This document shows positions 12,201 to 24,595 of a stretch of 64,000 nt of DNA, piece by piece. Within the stretch, counting starts at the first letter, position 1. The number at the start of each line of letters is the position of its first letter. Origin of the DNA: Thunnus maccoyii (taxonomy: Eukaryota > Chordata > Actinopteri > Scombriformes > Scombridae); contig NC_056552.1 in the NCBI RefSeq assembly GCF_910596095.1, positions 18,610,611 to 18,674,610 of the forward strand, given 5' to 3'. A program made the position numbers and the translations under genes. The notes beneath the pieces are model-generated. The model ran no database searches. It had not been told where the DNA came from and saw nothing but the letters and a program-made list of their open reading frames with translations.

Positions 12201-15200
12201 GCATGTGATGATTGATCTCTGTGACCGTCCTGTCACGCCTACTCCATACGAATGAGGCTTTTCCTCCACTGTTTCCCAGTTTTATTAACTGTTTCCCTCC
12301 CCTGTCTGCAGAATCTTTACGACAGCATCAAAAACGAGCCCTTTAAAATCCCAGAGGATGATGGAAATGATCTGACGCACACGTTTTTCAACCCCGACAG
12401 AGAAGGCTGGCTCTTAAAGCTAGGTACGTGCATTCATAGTCATTAAATTAACCCTGACCATGTTGATTTATGTCAGCAGTGCCCCAACATCAGTTTGATG
12501 AGCAGTGTGCTGTGCTCTTCACTTCTCCAGTGATTTGTGTTTTTGTGTGTGTTACTTGCTTATGGTGGCATTCAGGTGGCCATGTTGGAGGTCGACAGCT
12601 CGTGGGCAACAAAGGCTGAAAGGCTGATTGTGTTTCTTAACTTAGAATTTTTTCCAACTTAGCAGAATTAAACATTAAAGTCCAGACTCCAGACACATTA
12701 TATACACATTACTATTACATTTACTATAAAATGTGTACTATGTGCCCCCTCCACTTAAAAATATAGTATGTTTTTCCTCCTGTTACTTCAGTTGGACATT
12801 TGAGCTTCACCGTGCAGGATGATATATGTTCAGAGTTTGACACAAGGAGGCACTTTTCACATTCATCTGCTGAAAATGGAAAGTTTCTCTGTGCTCACCT
12901 TAAATCTGAGTTTAAGGTGTGCCTAGGAGCATGATTTGTGACATCACAACTAGTTAGGAGCCACTTGTGGGCCAGTATACAACATACACAAGTGTGATGT
13001 GGAAACGTGAAGCCTCCAGTTTGCCAGTTTCTATACAAGGGAGAAGGGGCAGATGTATAAAAAAACATCTTATACACAAATTATAATTCAAAGCAGAGTA
13101 TTTGTATATGTCATAAAACATGTCTCGAGGGGATCTTTAACTTTATTTGGCACAAATATACTTTTTAACATTTTCCAATGGTTAGGGGTTGGGTTCCACC
13201 AGCTGAAGTTTCAACCAAATAACCATTAATTTTTAACCAATCTGGGGATTTGCTTGCCAATGCAAAGTAAATCTGGACCAGGGTTTTTCCATAGGGTTCA
13301 ATGTCTAAAAAAGCTGTCATATTAGCTGTGTTGTATTAAAAAGTTTGTATAAAACCTTGCTCTGCCGGAGAATATAAACTGCTCCACAAAAATCAGTCGT
13401 GACAGAGGAGATGGTGCAAATAAGTTCCCCTCGGATTTACCAGTTACCAAGTGAGAGCACTTAACATTACATCATGCTTCCAGCACACCTATTTCATGAG
13501 GATGCTTGAATGAATATCACAGCCAACTTCTAGTGTGACCAGGCGCTAGGTTTCTGCCTTTATTAGCTGTTCTTGCTCGTGATTCAGCCTGAGCTGTTGG
13601 CCATTTGCATCACAGTTTTTTAGCTGTGAGCCCTTAGTTTGCGCTAACACTGGGGAACAAAACTGTCTGTTAACACCTATCTATTATTTGGGACACATGT
13701 TTTTGCAGTGTGAACATACTACATACTCGGGGCCCCTGCTGGCTAATCAGCTAGCTAACAAATTCATTCAACAGAGCTGACTTATTTAGCTCATCATTTC
13801 TGGCCCAGCCCCATTTTTGCCATGAAGGTGTCAGATAAGGTTGCTAGGAGATCTGTGATGCAACTGCTAAGTGTCTTTTCTGTCCTTGTCCCTCGTCTCA
13901 TGACCTCTCTTTGTTTTGTCTCGTATTGTCTCTCCTCTCCTGTCCTCTCCTCTCCTCTCCTCTCCTCTCCTCTCCTTTAAAGCATGCTTCTTTGTGTGAT
14001 TACACTTTCAGCTTCTCTCTCTCTGTCTCTCTGTCATGGTGTGATTCTTGTGCTCACTGCGTCTTTCAAATCCTTCTGTGTTTTTTGTTCCTCACTCCCT
14101 CTCTCTAATCGTTCACCCTTTCACCCTTTGTTCTGTTCTTTCACTCTGTTCTGTGATGGCTTTTCCTTCTTAAATCTCTGTATTAGGAGGTAGGTATAAC
14201 GCTCCTTCCTCCTCCATCCTCCCGGTTCATCACAGAGTGCCTTCATACCGGCGTTGGCTGCCATTATCTCTTTAGCACAGCAGACCCCTAAACATGCTAG
14301 CCGCCTCATCTACAGTAATTGGCTTGTTGTATCAGAGCTGTTAGTAGGCGAATAAGTTCACCTCATAGTATTGTGAGGTGATGGGTTATCTCTTTCAAAG
14401 GCAAGGCGAGCGGGATGTCTTTCTCATTATGCATGGGGGTCGGCTGCATTCCTCTTTTGGCTCTAGAGAAGGCCGGATGACGCAGAGGGCTTGTTTCATC
14501 TGGTGCACACACACGCACAGTGTTAACTTTTATACCAAGATGCATCATAAAGATAACTGTACACCTCATCAAACTATAGCACCATATCCCCTTTATTATC
14601 CTGCCTCTTTTCACAAAAACATACCATATTTACAGCCTAGTTTCAATTGTGAATCACAATCACAAGTGAGTTATCCAGATTAATTTAAGTTGTTTAACCT
14701 ACTTATTTGGAAGGTAAAATTAAGGTGAACATTTAATTTGTTATCTAAACTCAACAGTTAACGTCTAGAGCTGCAATGATCAGTTGGTTAATCGATTAGT
14801 TGATCGACAGAAAGTTAATTGAAATGCAAAAATGCAGAAACTTTGCTGGTTTCAGCTCAAGTGTGAAGATTTAATGCTTTTCTTTGTAATACATGAAAGC
14901 AAACTGAATATCTTTGGGTTTTGGACTGTTGGTTGGACAAAACAAAACATCTGAAGGTGACTCTGGCAAACTATAACGGTAATGTTTTACTGTTTTCTGA
15001 CATTTTATAATTCATTGATTAATTGAGAAAATAACCAACAGATTAATCGATAATCTTGTTAGTTGCTTGTTAGTTGCAGCTCTATTAACTTCCATTTGTT
15101 TTTTGAAAGGTTCTTCTTAGTTGTGTGTGCATGCTGCTTTACAACGCAGTAGATAACTATAATGACATCATTAATGCTTCATTTCTGTATAGTTTTAGAC

Positions 15201-17983
15201 AATTGATTTAAATGGGAAAACCTGTCTGATCGCTCATGTTTGCAAAGACTCCATTGTAAAACTGTGTGGAGTCACTGCCACTACATACAACTGTTGACAC
15301 ATTTATCACTCAAAATCTTATATGACAACCCTTAAAATATAAGCAAGTGTACAGAATCACCTAAATCAAAATCATCTGCAGGCTTTGGAGTTTTTCTCCA
15401 AGTAATATTCTCGTGTGTTGATCTGCCGTAGTTTCCCTGAAACAAGCTGCCAGGTCACCTCATGCTCTGTACCATTAGAGACCGCCCTGCGCGCCATACA
15501 GCTCCTGTGTAACTATCTGCCAGAACATGCAGTCATGCTCGAGCTTTCAGTGAATGGCCTTCCTCAGTCTGCGCTTTGGGAATGTGTACCCACCTACCTA
15601 CCTACCGCTGCGTGGCTGGTCATGCGGTGAAATAACGGACACCCTCGCCCCCCTTTTCATTTTTCTGCCTCTGTTCCTGCCCCACAGGCCTCAGAACCTC
15701 CTGCTGCTGCTGCTGCTGCTCCTCTTCTTCCTCTGCAGATCCCCCACTCTCCTCTCTTGCTCTCCATGCCACCAGCTGCACTTGCCAGATCATTTTAAGT
15801 CCAGTTCTACCTATTAGCGAATTCCATGTTAATTTACGCTTCATCAGAGGAGACCCTGCGTAATGAGGAGGAGATTTTTTTATTCTCATAACACCCACAC
15901 TGTTAACTAGGACTGAGCTGTGCCTGATCCATCATCATCCAGTATCAATGGCATGTTGTAGTATTCAGTTATGCAGAAGGCCTACTATCTAGAGGGGTCG
16001 CGTTAACACTGAGCACCTCTGCTGATCATGTGTCTTTATGTCATAAGAGAATTTGCCTGTCAGAGTTCAACCAGAGTTCTGTTAACAAACTGACAAATAT
16101 CACATCCGATCAATATTAAATCAGACAAATGGCCGCTCAGTCCGCAATATTGTGGCTATTCTGCCTGTGAGGACTTCAAATTCATCCAACAAATAACCTT
16201 CTAACTAAATTACACTTATGAGAAATATTTGTCATGAAAATGAAGAAATAAAAGACCTTTTACTCCCTTAAACTTGTGCACAATTTTGAATCATCCCACA
16301 TTTATTTGCACTCCCTGAGTGTCTATAAACAAACTATTAAATGATGAATCTGCCTTAGAAATATGCAAACATGGAAGGAAAAAGCCATAATGACTGTCAG
16401 GTTTTGGGATGAAATGAAACATATGGTTGAATGGGATAAACAGCTATCCATACTGCCATATGGTTGACAGTAGCAGAATAAAACTTTGACAAACTAACTA
16501 ACTTATGCATTTACCCAACATTTGCAGACTCTATTTTATGTGCTCATTCCAGTTTAGCAAGTTAAATACACTGGAAGCATCTGACGGTAAACATTGCTCA
16601 TATATAATGTAGATGTTGGATTTAACTGTAGCCAGCAGTATAGAATAAAAATCTGGGTCAAGTGAACATTACATATTGATTACATCAGTAACGGCTGCTT
16701 TGTGCACAAACTGTAAAGTCAGCAAACATGTTATTATGGCACACACATTGCAGACTGTACATTGATATCAGCCACATTATTATTATTTTTTTTTGATTAC
16801 ATAGGTGAATTGCTCATTTCGTCACCGATGGTGTAATTAACAGAAATCCAATAATCCCAATAATCTACTTTTATCTGGTGATGTAGACAGATGGAGAGAT
16901 TGTGTCTCTTATAAGGAGATTTCCTTAAAGAGGAAAATGCAACTCTTCAAACTTGCAACTGGCTTTTCAGTTGGTTCCTCGCATTGTGTGCCAAGGAAAG
17001 GTTTTTGTTTTTTTTTTTTAATTTTTGAGCATGATTTAAGGGTTACATTCATTAGTCATTACATTTTTCTTCCTCTGTTTTCTATTTTTAAAATATCACC
17101 AAAGAATCAATCTCATAAAATCCCTCCCCCTGAGTACATTTGTATGTGGTGTGTACATGCCTGGGATGTCTTCTCCTGCAAGTGAACACAGGGTTCCACT
17201 GTTTTGACAACCCCCCCCACCCCCCTCATTCCCCTGCACTCGCAGGGCCCTCAGGCATCAAACTCTTGGGATTGGGGGGTGGGGGTGGGGGGTGCTGGAA
17301 GGAGTATCCAGCCTCTGATTGGGCCTAGTAATACAGTGAGCTGATGATCAGAACCAGATGTGGCACGTGGAGCTGAGGTCTCCTGCAGGTTAACCTCTAC
17401 AGCACAAACACTGTCACCTCCTCAGTTTGAACTCAAATATGGCGCGTTTTTTTCTTTCTACAGGCGGCAGGGTGAAGACGTGGAAGAGGAGGTGGTTCAT
17501 ACTGACCGACAACTGCCTGTATTACTTTGAATACACAACAGTAAGTAGTCAGATCACATGTGTGCTTATAGACAGTCTGAATGGACTGTATTATATATAC
17601 ATGACAGCTATTTTGAAACTCTTTCTTTGTTCTTCTGCTGTTTGCCAGAACGTAAATGATCCAAATATGTATATTTTTGCAGAATATCCACAAAAAACAT
17701 ATTTAGATTGAGAGGATCTTAAAGGAATAGTTTGACATTTTGGGAAACACTCACATAAGCTTTCTTGCCAAAAGTTAGATGATCTAACTCCCTGCAAGAA
17801 AGTGAATAAATATATTTCCCAAAAAGTGTTGAGCTTTTCCTTTAAGAATCCAGATAAATATAGTTATACATTTTTAAATAATTTAATCCAATATTGGCTG
17901 TCTAGCTGAGTGTGTAAAATAGCTGACATGTGAATAAAAATACAATATAGATCGATATAGATTGACAGGATTGTAAGTGAAAT

Positions 17984-18025
<42 letters not shown>

Positions 18026-21000
18026 AAAGACAGAGGTCTTTGCCCTCTAGCTCTGCTTTTTAACAGATGCAGCCCCTTTGACCTAAATGAACCTCACTCT
18101 AGCAATTAACATGAAGCATCATGGAAAACATCTGCAAAATCTACGACACACATCTGGCCCCGCTAAGCCAGAAGCCAAGTGCCTCCCCCGACCTGCTGCA
18201 AGTCACCCCCATGCTCCACCCCAGCACCCTGCATCCCCATTTCTGAGAGGAACCCCCTACACACACACACATACACACACAAATGTACATAATCACACTG
18301 CACACATAAGTCTTAGCGCGGCATACACACACACACTAAAAGAGAAGCATTTCCTCCCCCTGCTGTGCCCCCTCATTAGTAGGAAGATGACAAGCAGGAC
18401 ATGGGGCTGTTCCTCAAGGTCCCCCCCAGCACACACACACACATGCACATACACACACCAACTCACATCTGGCCTTGCAGACACCATGCCAGTTGCTGGA
18501 GGATGGAGAGTGTAGGGTTACGTCTCCCTCGGGTGCTGTCTCCTACGTGACCAGGATGAACAAAAACCTCCAGTGCGCTTTAATCACCACCTTGACTTAC
18601 TTCAAGGCTGTCAGGCTCAATGTAAGATCAAGATAATACTTGAAAATTAAAGGTGCTACATGTAGGATCAAGAAATTGTTACTTCATTGACTTTGTGCCA
18701 TTAATATCCTTGTTTTCTCATTTATAGCTGTTACAAATTGTAATTTTAGGTTGTTTTGAATAAAAAGACCCTAGCTGGGAAAACAGTCATTCTCTGTTGA
18801 CGACTCGTAGAGAAAATAACGTATGATGTAAATATAATAGTTTAAAGAGAGAGAAAATGAAAAAAAATTAGAAAAAAACCCTATATTCTGCTTTTCATAT
18901 GATCCTCCAACAAACAAGACTAACAAGAGTCTACAGACGTGTTAGCAGCTCTGTGAGACTGCTAAAAAAGCACCAAAAATGGGATAATTTATACATTATG
19001 ACCCAGATTTATTTAGCAAAAAGTTACACCAGCTTCCATGGTGTCCACACGTCTAGAAGAGGTTAAAGGCCGAAGGAAAAATCACCTTTGTAATCATTCT
19101 TCGTAATGCAAAGGAAGAAGCAAATCTGGGTTGGGTTTATGGGGAATGCGCTCTTAACTCCCAAGAACCCCTACTGTAGCAGTAAAGACAGCAGTGATGG
19201 AATGAAGAGCCTACCTGTCATTTTAACTATGGCCTCAATAATGAATATTCACAAGTATCACATTCAATTTGACATGTATCAATTCATATCTAAGGTGAAT
19301 CACAATTCTACGAGTGATGTTATCTCAAATGGATCTTTTCTTCACAACATTCCTCATCTCTCTACTAAAGGAAGGAAGTTTGTATGTTTGTATGTATGTC
19401 CCTTGTGTATCTCTTGAACTGTTCATTCGATCGACTTCACACTTGGCAGGTGTATTGCTGAGGACCCAAGGAAGTGCAGTGTTAAATTTGGTGCAATTTT
19501 GACACACAACATGTTCAATATTAATAAACTTTGAATAAACAAACAAACAGCCACTCCGTTCTGCACCACTGGGGCGGGGCGTCTGGTCTCTGTGACTGTA
19601 TGTCATGATCAGAGCTTTACAACCCTGCCATGAGAGAGACGAGGGGAGGACATCTCTCTTGTCTCTCTCTCTGTTGTCGACGTTCTGACTCATTTTAAAA
19701 AAGAAGAGAGAGAGAGAGGGCGAGCAAGTGACAGAGAGACAGCAGTAGTGAGGAGGGACAGCAGTGGAAGGCTTTCTCTGAGAGAGAGAAACCAGTGAAT
19801 GACAGAAATACAACACTATTATTTTCTGATTGTTTCACAGTGGTTACGTTTTAAAGCACAAACAAGCCTCAGCACTCACAGATGATTTACTGTGGAGACA
19901 AACGCTCTTAGTTGCTGTTTCCTTCTCCTCTGCATTTTTCCTTTTTTCATTCATTCATTGTATCCAAATAATGCTGCAGTAAATACAAAGAACAACAGGA
20001 CAAATCTGTGTTGTTTCCTCATGTGTGAATGCTGTGTTTCAAGCATAGCAGCTGAGAGAGAGAGAGAGAGAGGCAGAGCGAAGAGAGGGAGTGGTGAGAC
20101 AGAAAGCCTGTGAATGAGATAAATGACTGACCAATCAGTGGTCTGCAGTGTTTTCACTTCACCTTTTAGTATCAGCTCAGCTTGAGAAAAGTTTTTTCAC
20201 ATGGCTTGCTCTAAAAAGAGAACAGTAGACAGCAAAAACAAAGCTTTTAATCAAGAATGGACAGACTCTTAGGCTACTTCCCACGAGCACTTCAAACCCA
20301 GTATGTCTCATATGAGCACAAATATTTTGAGCAAATATACCCACTCAAATGATCCGAACCGAAGCCACAGAACATAAACGATCTAAGATATTTTAGGATG
20401 CACATTTTTTCAAAAGCCTACTGTTATGTATTTTTGTTTTAAATGTAGCCCTCATTATACTTGAAATGAGAAAAGATTTACTATGGTTGTACTTAACATC
20501 TGTGTGTTAGTTTCTTTCATGTTGTTGGTTTATATACTTATTCACATCTCACATCAACAGTATTTATTTTTCCATGTGTTGAAGCAGCAATACCGGAGGC
20601 CAAGCAATGGGCCCGTTCTGAACAGGCACGTTTTGAACGAGCACTGCACAAGTTGATTATAATTTATTGTCAGTCCTTGGCCTGGTCCCCATCTTAGACA
20701 ATAGTAAAGGGACACGTGCATCCTGAATGAGTGTTGTGTTGATGCTGAGTGTTGTCTTTTTGTTTGTCTTCAGGATAAAGAGCCTCGTGGGATTATTCCT
20801 CTAGAGAACCTCAGTATCAGAGAGGTGGACGAGCCCAGGAAACCTGTAAGGAGCAACTCCATCCTCTCTTCCTTTCTTTGAAATTCACACACAGAACATG
20901 ACTTTTGTAAAAAAAAATTTAAAATCAACGTAAATTCTCTTATAAGATACTATTTTTTTGCCTCCTGATGTCTTCCCAGAACTGCTTTGAGCTCTACAAC

Positions 21001-21262
21001 CCCAACCACAAAGGTCAGGTCATCAAGGCCTGCAAGACAGAGGCGGACGGGCGGGTCGTCGAGGGCAACCATGTAGTGTACAGGATATCGGCCCCCACAC
21101 CAGAGGAGAAGGAGGAGTGGATCAAATCCATCAAGTAAGAGATGCCGTGTTAGCGTATATCCATTTACACTGAGAGGGCACTTAGCCAACGCTGGGCTGA
21201 TCCCATGTGGGACTTTCTCATGTCTGACCTTGACTGTGAGAAGCCCCACACACACACGCACA

Positions 21263-21310
<48 letters not shown>

Positions 21311-23145
21311 CACACACAGAGCTGTGAGCTTACTCAAAAATGTGCAGACCAGCACAAATACACAGAGGAAAGCACACACACGCACACACACACACACACG
21401 CTGGTGACTAAATGCGACTGCGTTTCTCACACTTCCACACAGATAACACTCAGAGGTGATTTCTGCTCTGCTGGATAAGCTCGCTTCCCTTTGATTAGAG
21501 CTCAGCAAGCAAAGACAAACACATGCTCGCACACATGCACACACAACTTCAGAGGCATCGTGCTTTGCTGCCCTCTTAGAAGTGTTTTGGCAGCCTTTTA
21601 TACACCCGGTTTGTCATTTCCAAATGCTGCCTGGTTAACCGGGGAGGAGAGTGGAGTTGCTGTTGTAAATTGGACTCAGTGGGTCCAACGGCGTAATTGA
21701 TCAGCTCCCTGATCATCCACTCAGCTGCTGCTTTGCTGGCAAATATGATCAATATCAGAGCAGAAAATCATATTACACAATCCCTCCCATTCTCTAATGA
21801 TACTAAAAACCAACTTAGCATTGACATATGTGTATCCATCAAATGAAAGTAATGAGTTTTAGGATAAGTTACTGGAAATCTTGTTTGAGCGAGGCTGCTT
21901 CATGTACAATTAAACTGATTAAAAAGACAAGAGAGATGCTCATTTTCCTTGGTTTGGGAGATTTTGAGTGGGCTGACCTTGAGAAGACACACTGCCTGTG
22001 TTACATATTTCACACCCCCCACTGACAGGACGCCTGATGCACCCTCTAGTGCCCTGTGCAGGCCTCAGAGTGCTTTTTAGTGTAAGAGCGCAAGTGTGAA
22101 GCAGCAGTGTTGCGGTGTGTGTGCAGTTTCACGTCTTCCTGTCACTGTTGGAATAACAATGACTGGACTCAGCAGGACAGAGCCGTGCTGCTGCCTCGAC
22201 CACACTCTCACTTGACTCAGCTGCTGTGGCGGCAGACTGTCCTGTGGTCAGCAGATTCACACACACACACAATATATCCACTCTGTACCACCTGACTCAT
22301 CTGCACGACTGGGAACTGCTCCTGTGGTGACTATTCTGCGTGCACATACATAGACACATGCACAAGCCAATTCAGCATGTCTACTGTTCCGCTGCCGGGA
22401 AAGCAACAGATTACTCAAAGTTATTCCTCTCTTGAGAACACTGGCAACATGTCAGGTTAGCATAGCAAGCTACAGAGATGCATCAAAGAAGTTGGCTAAC
22501 AGATCACAGCATTAAAGGAAAAAATACACCCTAAAATGCCAGTTCACTTTTGAAAACAGCTCTCAAGCACTTTTGCGCCGTCCTTTTTACATTTTGATTG
22601 ACAGCTTTCTCCTCTGAGATAAAATCTTGGTGTGATGTCATGTTGAGACATTTATAGCAAAGCGACTAAAGTTTGATTGAAGAGCAGGTTTTAGAGGTGT
22701 AACAAATCACTGTAAATATAAAGCTTCTGGTATTGAGGCATTGACTAATAGAGACAAAACAGATTAAGGTTAAGTTAATGCACTGAGAAATTACTGGATC
22801 TTAACACAAAATAGTCCTGCAGTGCTCCAAACATCACAAACTGATCCATGTGTAAAGGTGCTTTGCTTAAAGCTCCTATAATAGTAGATTTGAGCAATTT
22901 TAACTGGATGATATACAGTGTAAGGTGATAAAAAAATACATTATTTTATGTTTAAAATGTTGACAAATCATCCCAAGAAATGACAGAGCAATGTTGACAG
23001 TGTGTAGGATTGATGTGAACAGTTGGAAACGGTCGATCAGTGATCTATTCCTTCCTGTCTTCTTTTTCACAGAGCGAGCATCAGCAGAGATCCTTTCTAC
23101 GACATGCTGGCCACCAGGAAGCGGAGGATAGCCAATAAGAAATGA
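3138..23145 (+). CDS. cyth3: Cytohesin-3 (ARF guanine-nucleotide exchange factor, Sec7-PH), 5'-partial
   Basis: Exons: 3138-3220, 3669-3733, 4839-4905, 5095-5213, 8633-8713, 8834-8946, 12011-12159, 12312-12423, (3-nt microexon 14187-14189), 17464-17540, 20774-20845, 20980-21134, 23073-23145. All junctions are GT-AG and in frame. The first exons encode the N-terminal coiled coil ([12 protein letters not shown], then [16 protein letters not shown]). The Sec7 domain follows, with the catalytic glutamic-finger segment [17 protein letters not shown] and the conserved NPNVRDKP loop. The PH domain has [11 protein letters not shown] and [10 protein letters not shown]. The polybasic C-terminus ends [11 protein letters not shown], which distinguishes cytohesin-3 from cytohesin-1. 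In this family the protein is recruited to PIP3-rich plasma membrane and loads GTP on ARF1/ARF6, autoinhibited by linker and C-terminal helix. The initiator exon is outside the window. Neighbour usp42 is convergent. Confidence 0.97.
3225..3254. repeat. (GT)15 microsatellite abutting a cyth3 splice donor
   Basis: The donor of the exon ending at 3220 is GTGAGT, and the GT run begins inside that donor and continues for 30 bp. Confidence 0.95.
5214..8632. other. cyth3: cyth3 intron between 5213 and 8633
   Basis: No exon was found. It contains a PIF/Harbinger-like MITE (6193-6765), degraded AT-rich repeat-like sequence around 5900-6060, and a segment near 7530-7680 that looks like conserved non-coding DNA (unverified). 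Confidence 0.6.
6193..6765. mobile_element. Non-autonomous DNA transposon (MITE), PIF/Harbinger-like
   Basis: The left end begins AGGCCGGTTCATACTTTCC and the reverse complement of the right end begins AGGCCAATTCATGCTTTCC, 16 of 19 matching. The element is flanked on both sides by TAA (6190-6192 and 6766-6768), the three-base TWA target duplication typical of PIF/Harbinger elements. There is no transposase frame inside. The assignment rests on the ends and TSD only. Confidence 0.6.
8947..12010. other. cyth3: cyth3 intron between 8946 and 12011
   Basis: No exon or recognisable element. It holds a 175-codon minus-strand open frame at 9671-10198 with no recognised domain, a CT-rich stretch with CA-rich runs near 11060-11180, and otherwise AT-rich unique-looking sequence. 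Confidence 0.5.
13931..13976. repeat. (TCTCC)n pentanucleotide repeat
   Basis: About nine units of TCTCC with one imperfect unit, upstream of the cyth3 microexon on the pyrimidine strand. Confidence 0.9.
14187..14189 (+). CDS. cyth3: 3-nt alternative microexon GAG of cyth3 (2G/3G PH-domain switch)
   Basis: The flanking exons end ...CTA G (12423) and begin GC GGC AGG (17464), giving Leu-Gly-Gly-Arg, the diglycine form. In the intron, a pyrimidine-rich tract ends in TATTAG, followed by GAG and then the donor GTAGGT. Including GAG makes GGA-GGC-GGC, the triglycine form, with no other change. Cytohesin genes are known to use exactly such a 3-nt exon: the 2G PH domain is PIP3-selective and the 3G form also binds PIP2. 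The splice sites are seen directly; actual use is inferred. Confidence 0.8.
14766..15084. mobile_element. hAT-like MITE
   Basis: The termini are TAGAGCTGCAA and its exact inverse TTGCAGCTCTA. Flanking 8-bp direct repeats are ttaacgtc (14758-14765) and ttaacttc (15085-15092), 7 of 8 matching, the target size of hAT elements. Internal AATCGAT-rich subterminal sequence is typical of a very common teleost family. Length is 319 bp with no coding capacity. Confidence 0.75.
17723..17841. mobile_element. Short TTAA-flanked MITE
   Basis: The left end AGGAATAGTTTGACATTTTGG and the inverted right end AGGAAAAGCTCAACACTTTT are imperfect inverted repeats, and TTAA flanks both sides (17719-17722, 17842-17845). 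The TTAA target is that of piggyBac-type elements. The end sequence matches, from memory, an abundant teleost dispersed repeat. Length is 119 bp. Confidence 0.65.
17986..18022. repeat. (AC)n microsatellite
   Basis: 37 bp of uninterrupted AC/CA in a cyth3 intron; further interrupted CA runs follow at 18258-18460. Confidence 0.95.
19370..19520. repeat. Dispersed teleost repeat fragment
   Basis: The segment containing GTATGTATGTCC, TCTCTTGAACTGTTCATTCG and TCGACTTCACACTTGGCAGG matches a repeat I remember as widespread in fish genomes. I cannot assign a class or exact ends. Confidence 0.45.
20054..20072. repeat. (GA)n microsatellite
   Basis: Uninterrupted GA run in a cyth3 intron. Confidence 0.9.
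21135..23072. other. cyth3: Last cyth3 intron
   Basis: CA-rich at the 5' end, otherwise unique-looking AT-rich DNA. A TTAAAGGAAAAAATACACCC segment near 22513 resembles a MITE end, but no inverted partner was found. Confidence 0.5.
21247..21308. repeat. (CA)n microsatellite
   Basis: Long CA tract with few interruptions just after the penultimate cyth3 exon; a second short CA run lies at 21374-21399. Confidence 0.95.
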
Positions 23146-24595
23146 TGACCGCTTGCGTCTTCAACCACTTTCCACTTTCCACTTTCTGTGACCGGCAGAG
23201 TCCTCGTGTGTGTGTGTGTGTGTGTGTTACAGGGGTCATAAAGGCCTTCCATTTGTTCTTTCAGGGCTGGAGGACACGCAGCTGACATAAGTGGGAGCTT
23301 TTCAGACTGAAATGGATGATCTTTATTCCTACCTGAAGATTGTGAGGGTTTTATTTCATCTGGCACAGACTGAATACTTAAGTGTCATTTGGTTGAACAG
23401 ACAAGAACAAACTGTGCGCAAGCTGGATGATAGCAAATGGACTAAAAGGAGGAGGACTGCAGAAAAAGCCATGGCTGGAATCATGGCTATGCCGATATCG
23501 CCCTCTGCTGGACACATAAGGAAATACACCTGCTATAAATGCAGAGGATTTGAAACCTGATTATCCCTCCTCTTCGCCAGGCATCCCACTCATCCAGACT
23601 CCCAGATGCCAGTCTACATTTTCTTACCTTCACCTCACATGTCCTTCAATAACTGCCAACACCAACAATGTTTTGTAGTATCCTGTAGCTACAGAAAGCC
23701 TCAAGCTTATAAATCAGCTGGTCTGATTGTTCGCCCTCAAGTGTATCTGTATGCAAACACATTGATTTACTCTAGAGGGGAAATGAAACCTCAGCTCATA
23801 TATTTCACTTACTCCTTATTTCCTCTGAAGGCAAATTGGCCAGCAGGTTGGGAAGTAATACATCACATATATTGAGTGTAATGACCCTTTAAACTGGCCA
23901 CAGTTTTAAAAAGCCTCCTATATTCATTCTGTAAACTGTCATTTTCAAGTATTTTATGTATTGAAAATCCACCTCCGTGATCAAGTTCATTTCCTTTTGT
24001 ATTTATTTTCTGAATTTCTTTAACAAAAGCGGCAGCCCCGGATTTACATTATGCATGTATAGTATATAATGTACATACTGTTGTTTTTTTTTTTTCTTTG
24101 TTGTGTTTATGTAGCATGTAAATCATTATGGCCGTAGCCTATACCCGTTCACCTTTTTTTTAGTTTAACAGCTAACAGTTTACAATAGTGGAAGAGGGAG
24201 CTTGTGCAGCTCTTTACAGAGCAGAAACCTCCTCACTGTGTTTATTACTGAGGATCAGATAATACATGATGTTATATGAAAGTAGGGCTCACTATGCTGA
24301 GTTTGACAGGAGTATAGAACAGAAATGGGTTCAAAATACCCTTGGAAAAGGTGAAAAAAAAAAAAAAAGATACTGGAATTTTCAAAACTTGCTGACTGGA
24401 ATCAGAGCAGTTTTTCCCAGACAGATCTTCGTTTGGGGAAAACGGCTCTTGAATACTTTTGATGAAGACTTTGAATAAAAATACATGCTGATCAGGAAAC
24501 GGTTGTGTGCATGTGAACTCAGTGAGAAGAACTCGACTCACCAAACTTACCAGGTCTTTGGTTATTTCAAACATGGAGACAGTGATGTGAATAAA
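23146..24595 (+). other. cyth3: cyth3 3' UTR (inferred)
   Basis: It follows the cyth3 stop (TGA at 23143-23145). It contains a (TG)11 run at 23206-23227 and AATAAA signals at 24474-24479 and 24590-24595, either of which could end the transcript. A further plus-strand AATAAA lies at 25986-25991. The extent is inferred from signals only. Confidence 0.5.
24590..24595 (+). terminator. cyth3: Candidate cyth3 polyadenylation signal AATAAA
   Basis: Canonical hexamer about 1.45 kb after the cyth3 stop codon; an earlier one is at 24474-24479. Confidence 0.4.

Larger units (their letters stand above)
12424..17463. other. cyth3: cyth3 intron hosting the GAG microexon
   Basis: Large intron in the linker-PH region. 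Besides the microexon at 14187-14189 it has a TCTCC pentamer repeat (13931-13976), a long pyrimidine-rich stretch up to 14186 expected for microexon recognition, and a hAT-like MITE (14766-15084). C- and G-runs occur at 17205-17300. Confidence 0.7.
17541..20773. other. cyth3: cyth3 intron between 17540 and 20774
   Basis: No exon found. It contains a TTAA-flanked MITE (17723-17841), a (CA)n microsatellite, a TTAA-AGGTGCTACATG end resembling another MITE family at 18647-18670 with no matching right end found, a dispersed fish repeat near 19370-19520, and a (GA)n run at 20054-20072. Confidence 0.6.

Noticed and set aside
18647-19090. Possible second TTAA MITE starting TTAA-AGGTGCTACATG
   Set aside because: The left end resembles a known family but no inverted right end could be found, so borders cannot be supported.
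21230-21544. Long open frames over CA/GT microsatellites
   Set aside because: Dinucleotide repeats keep frames open on both strands; not coding.
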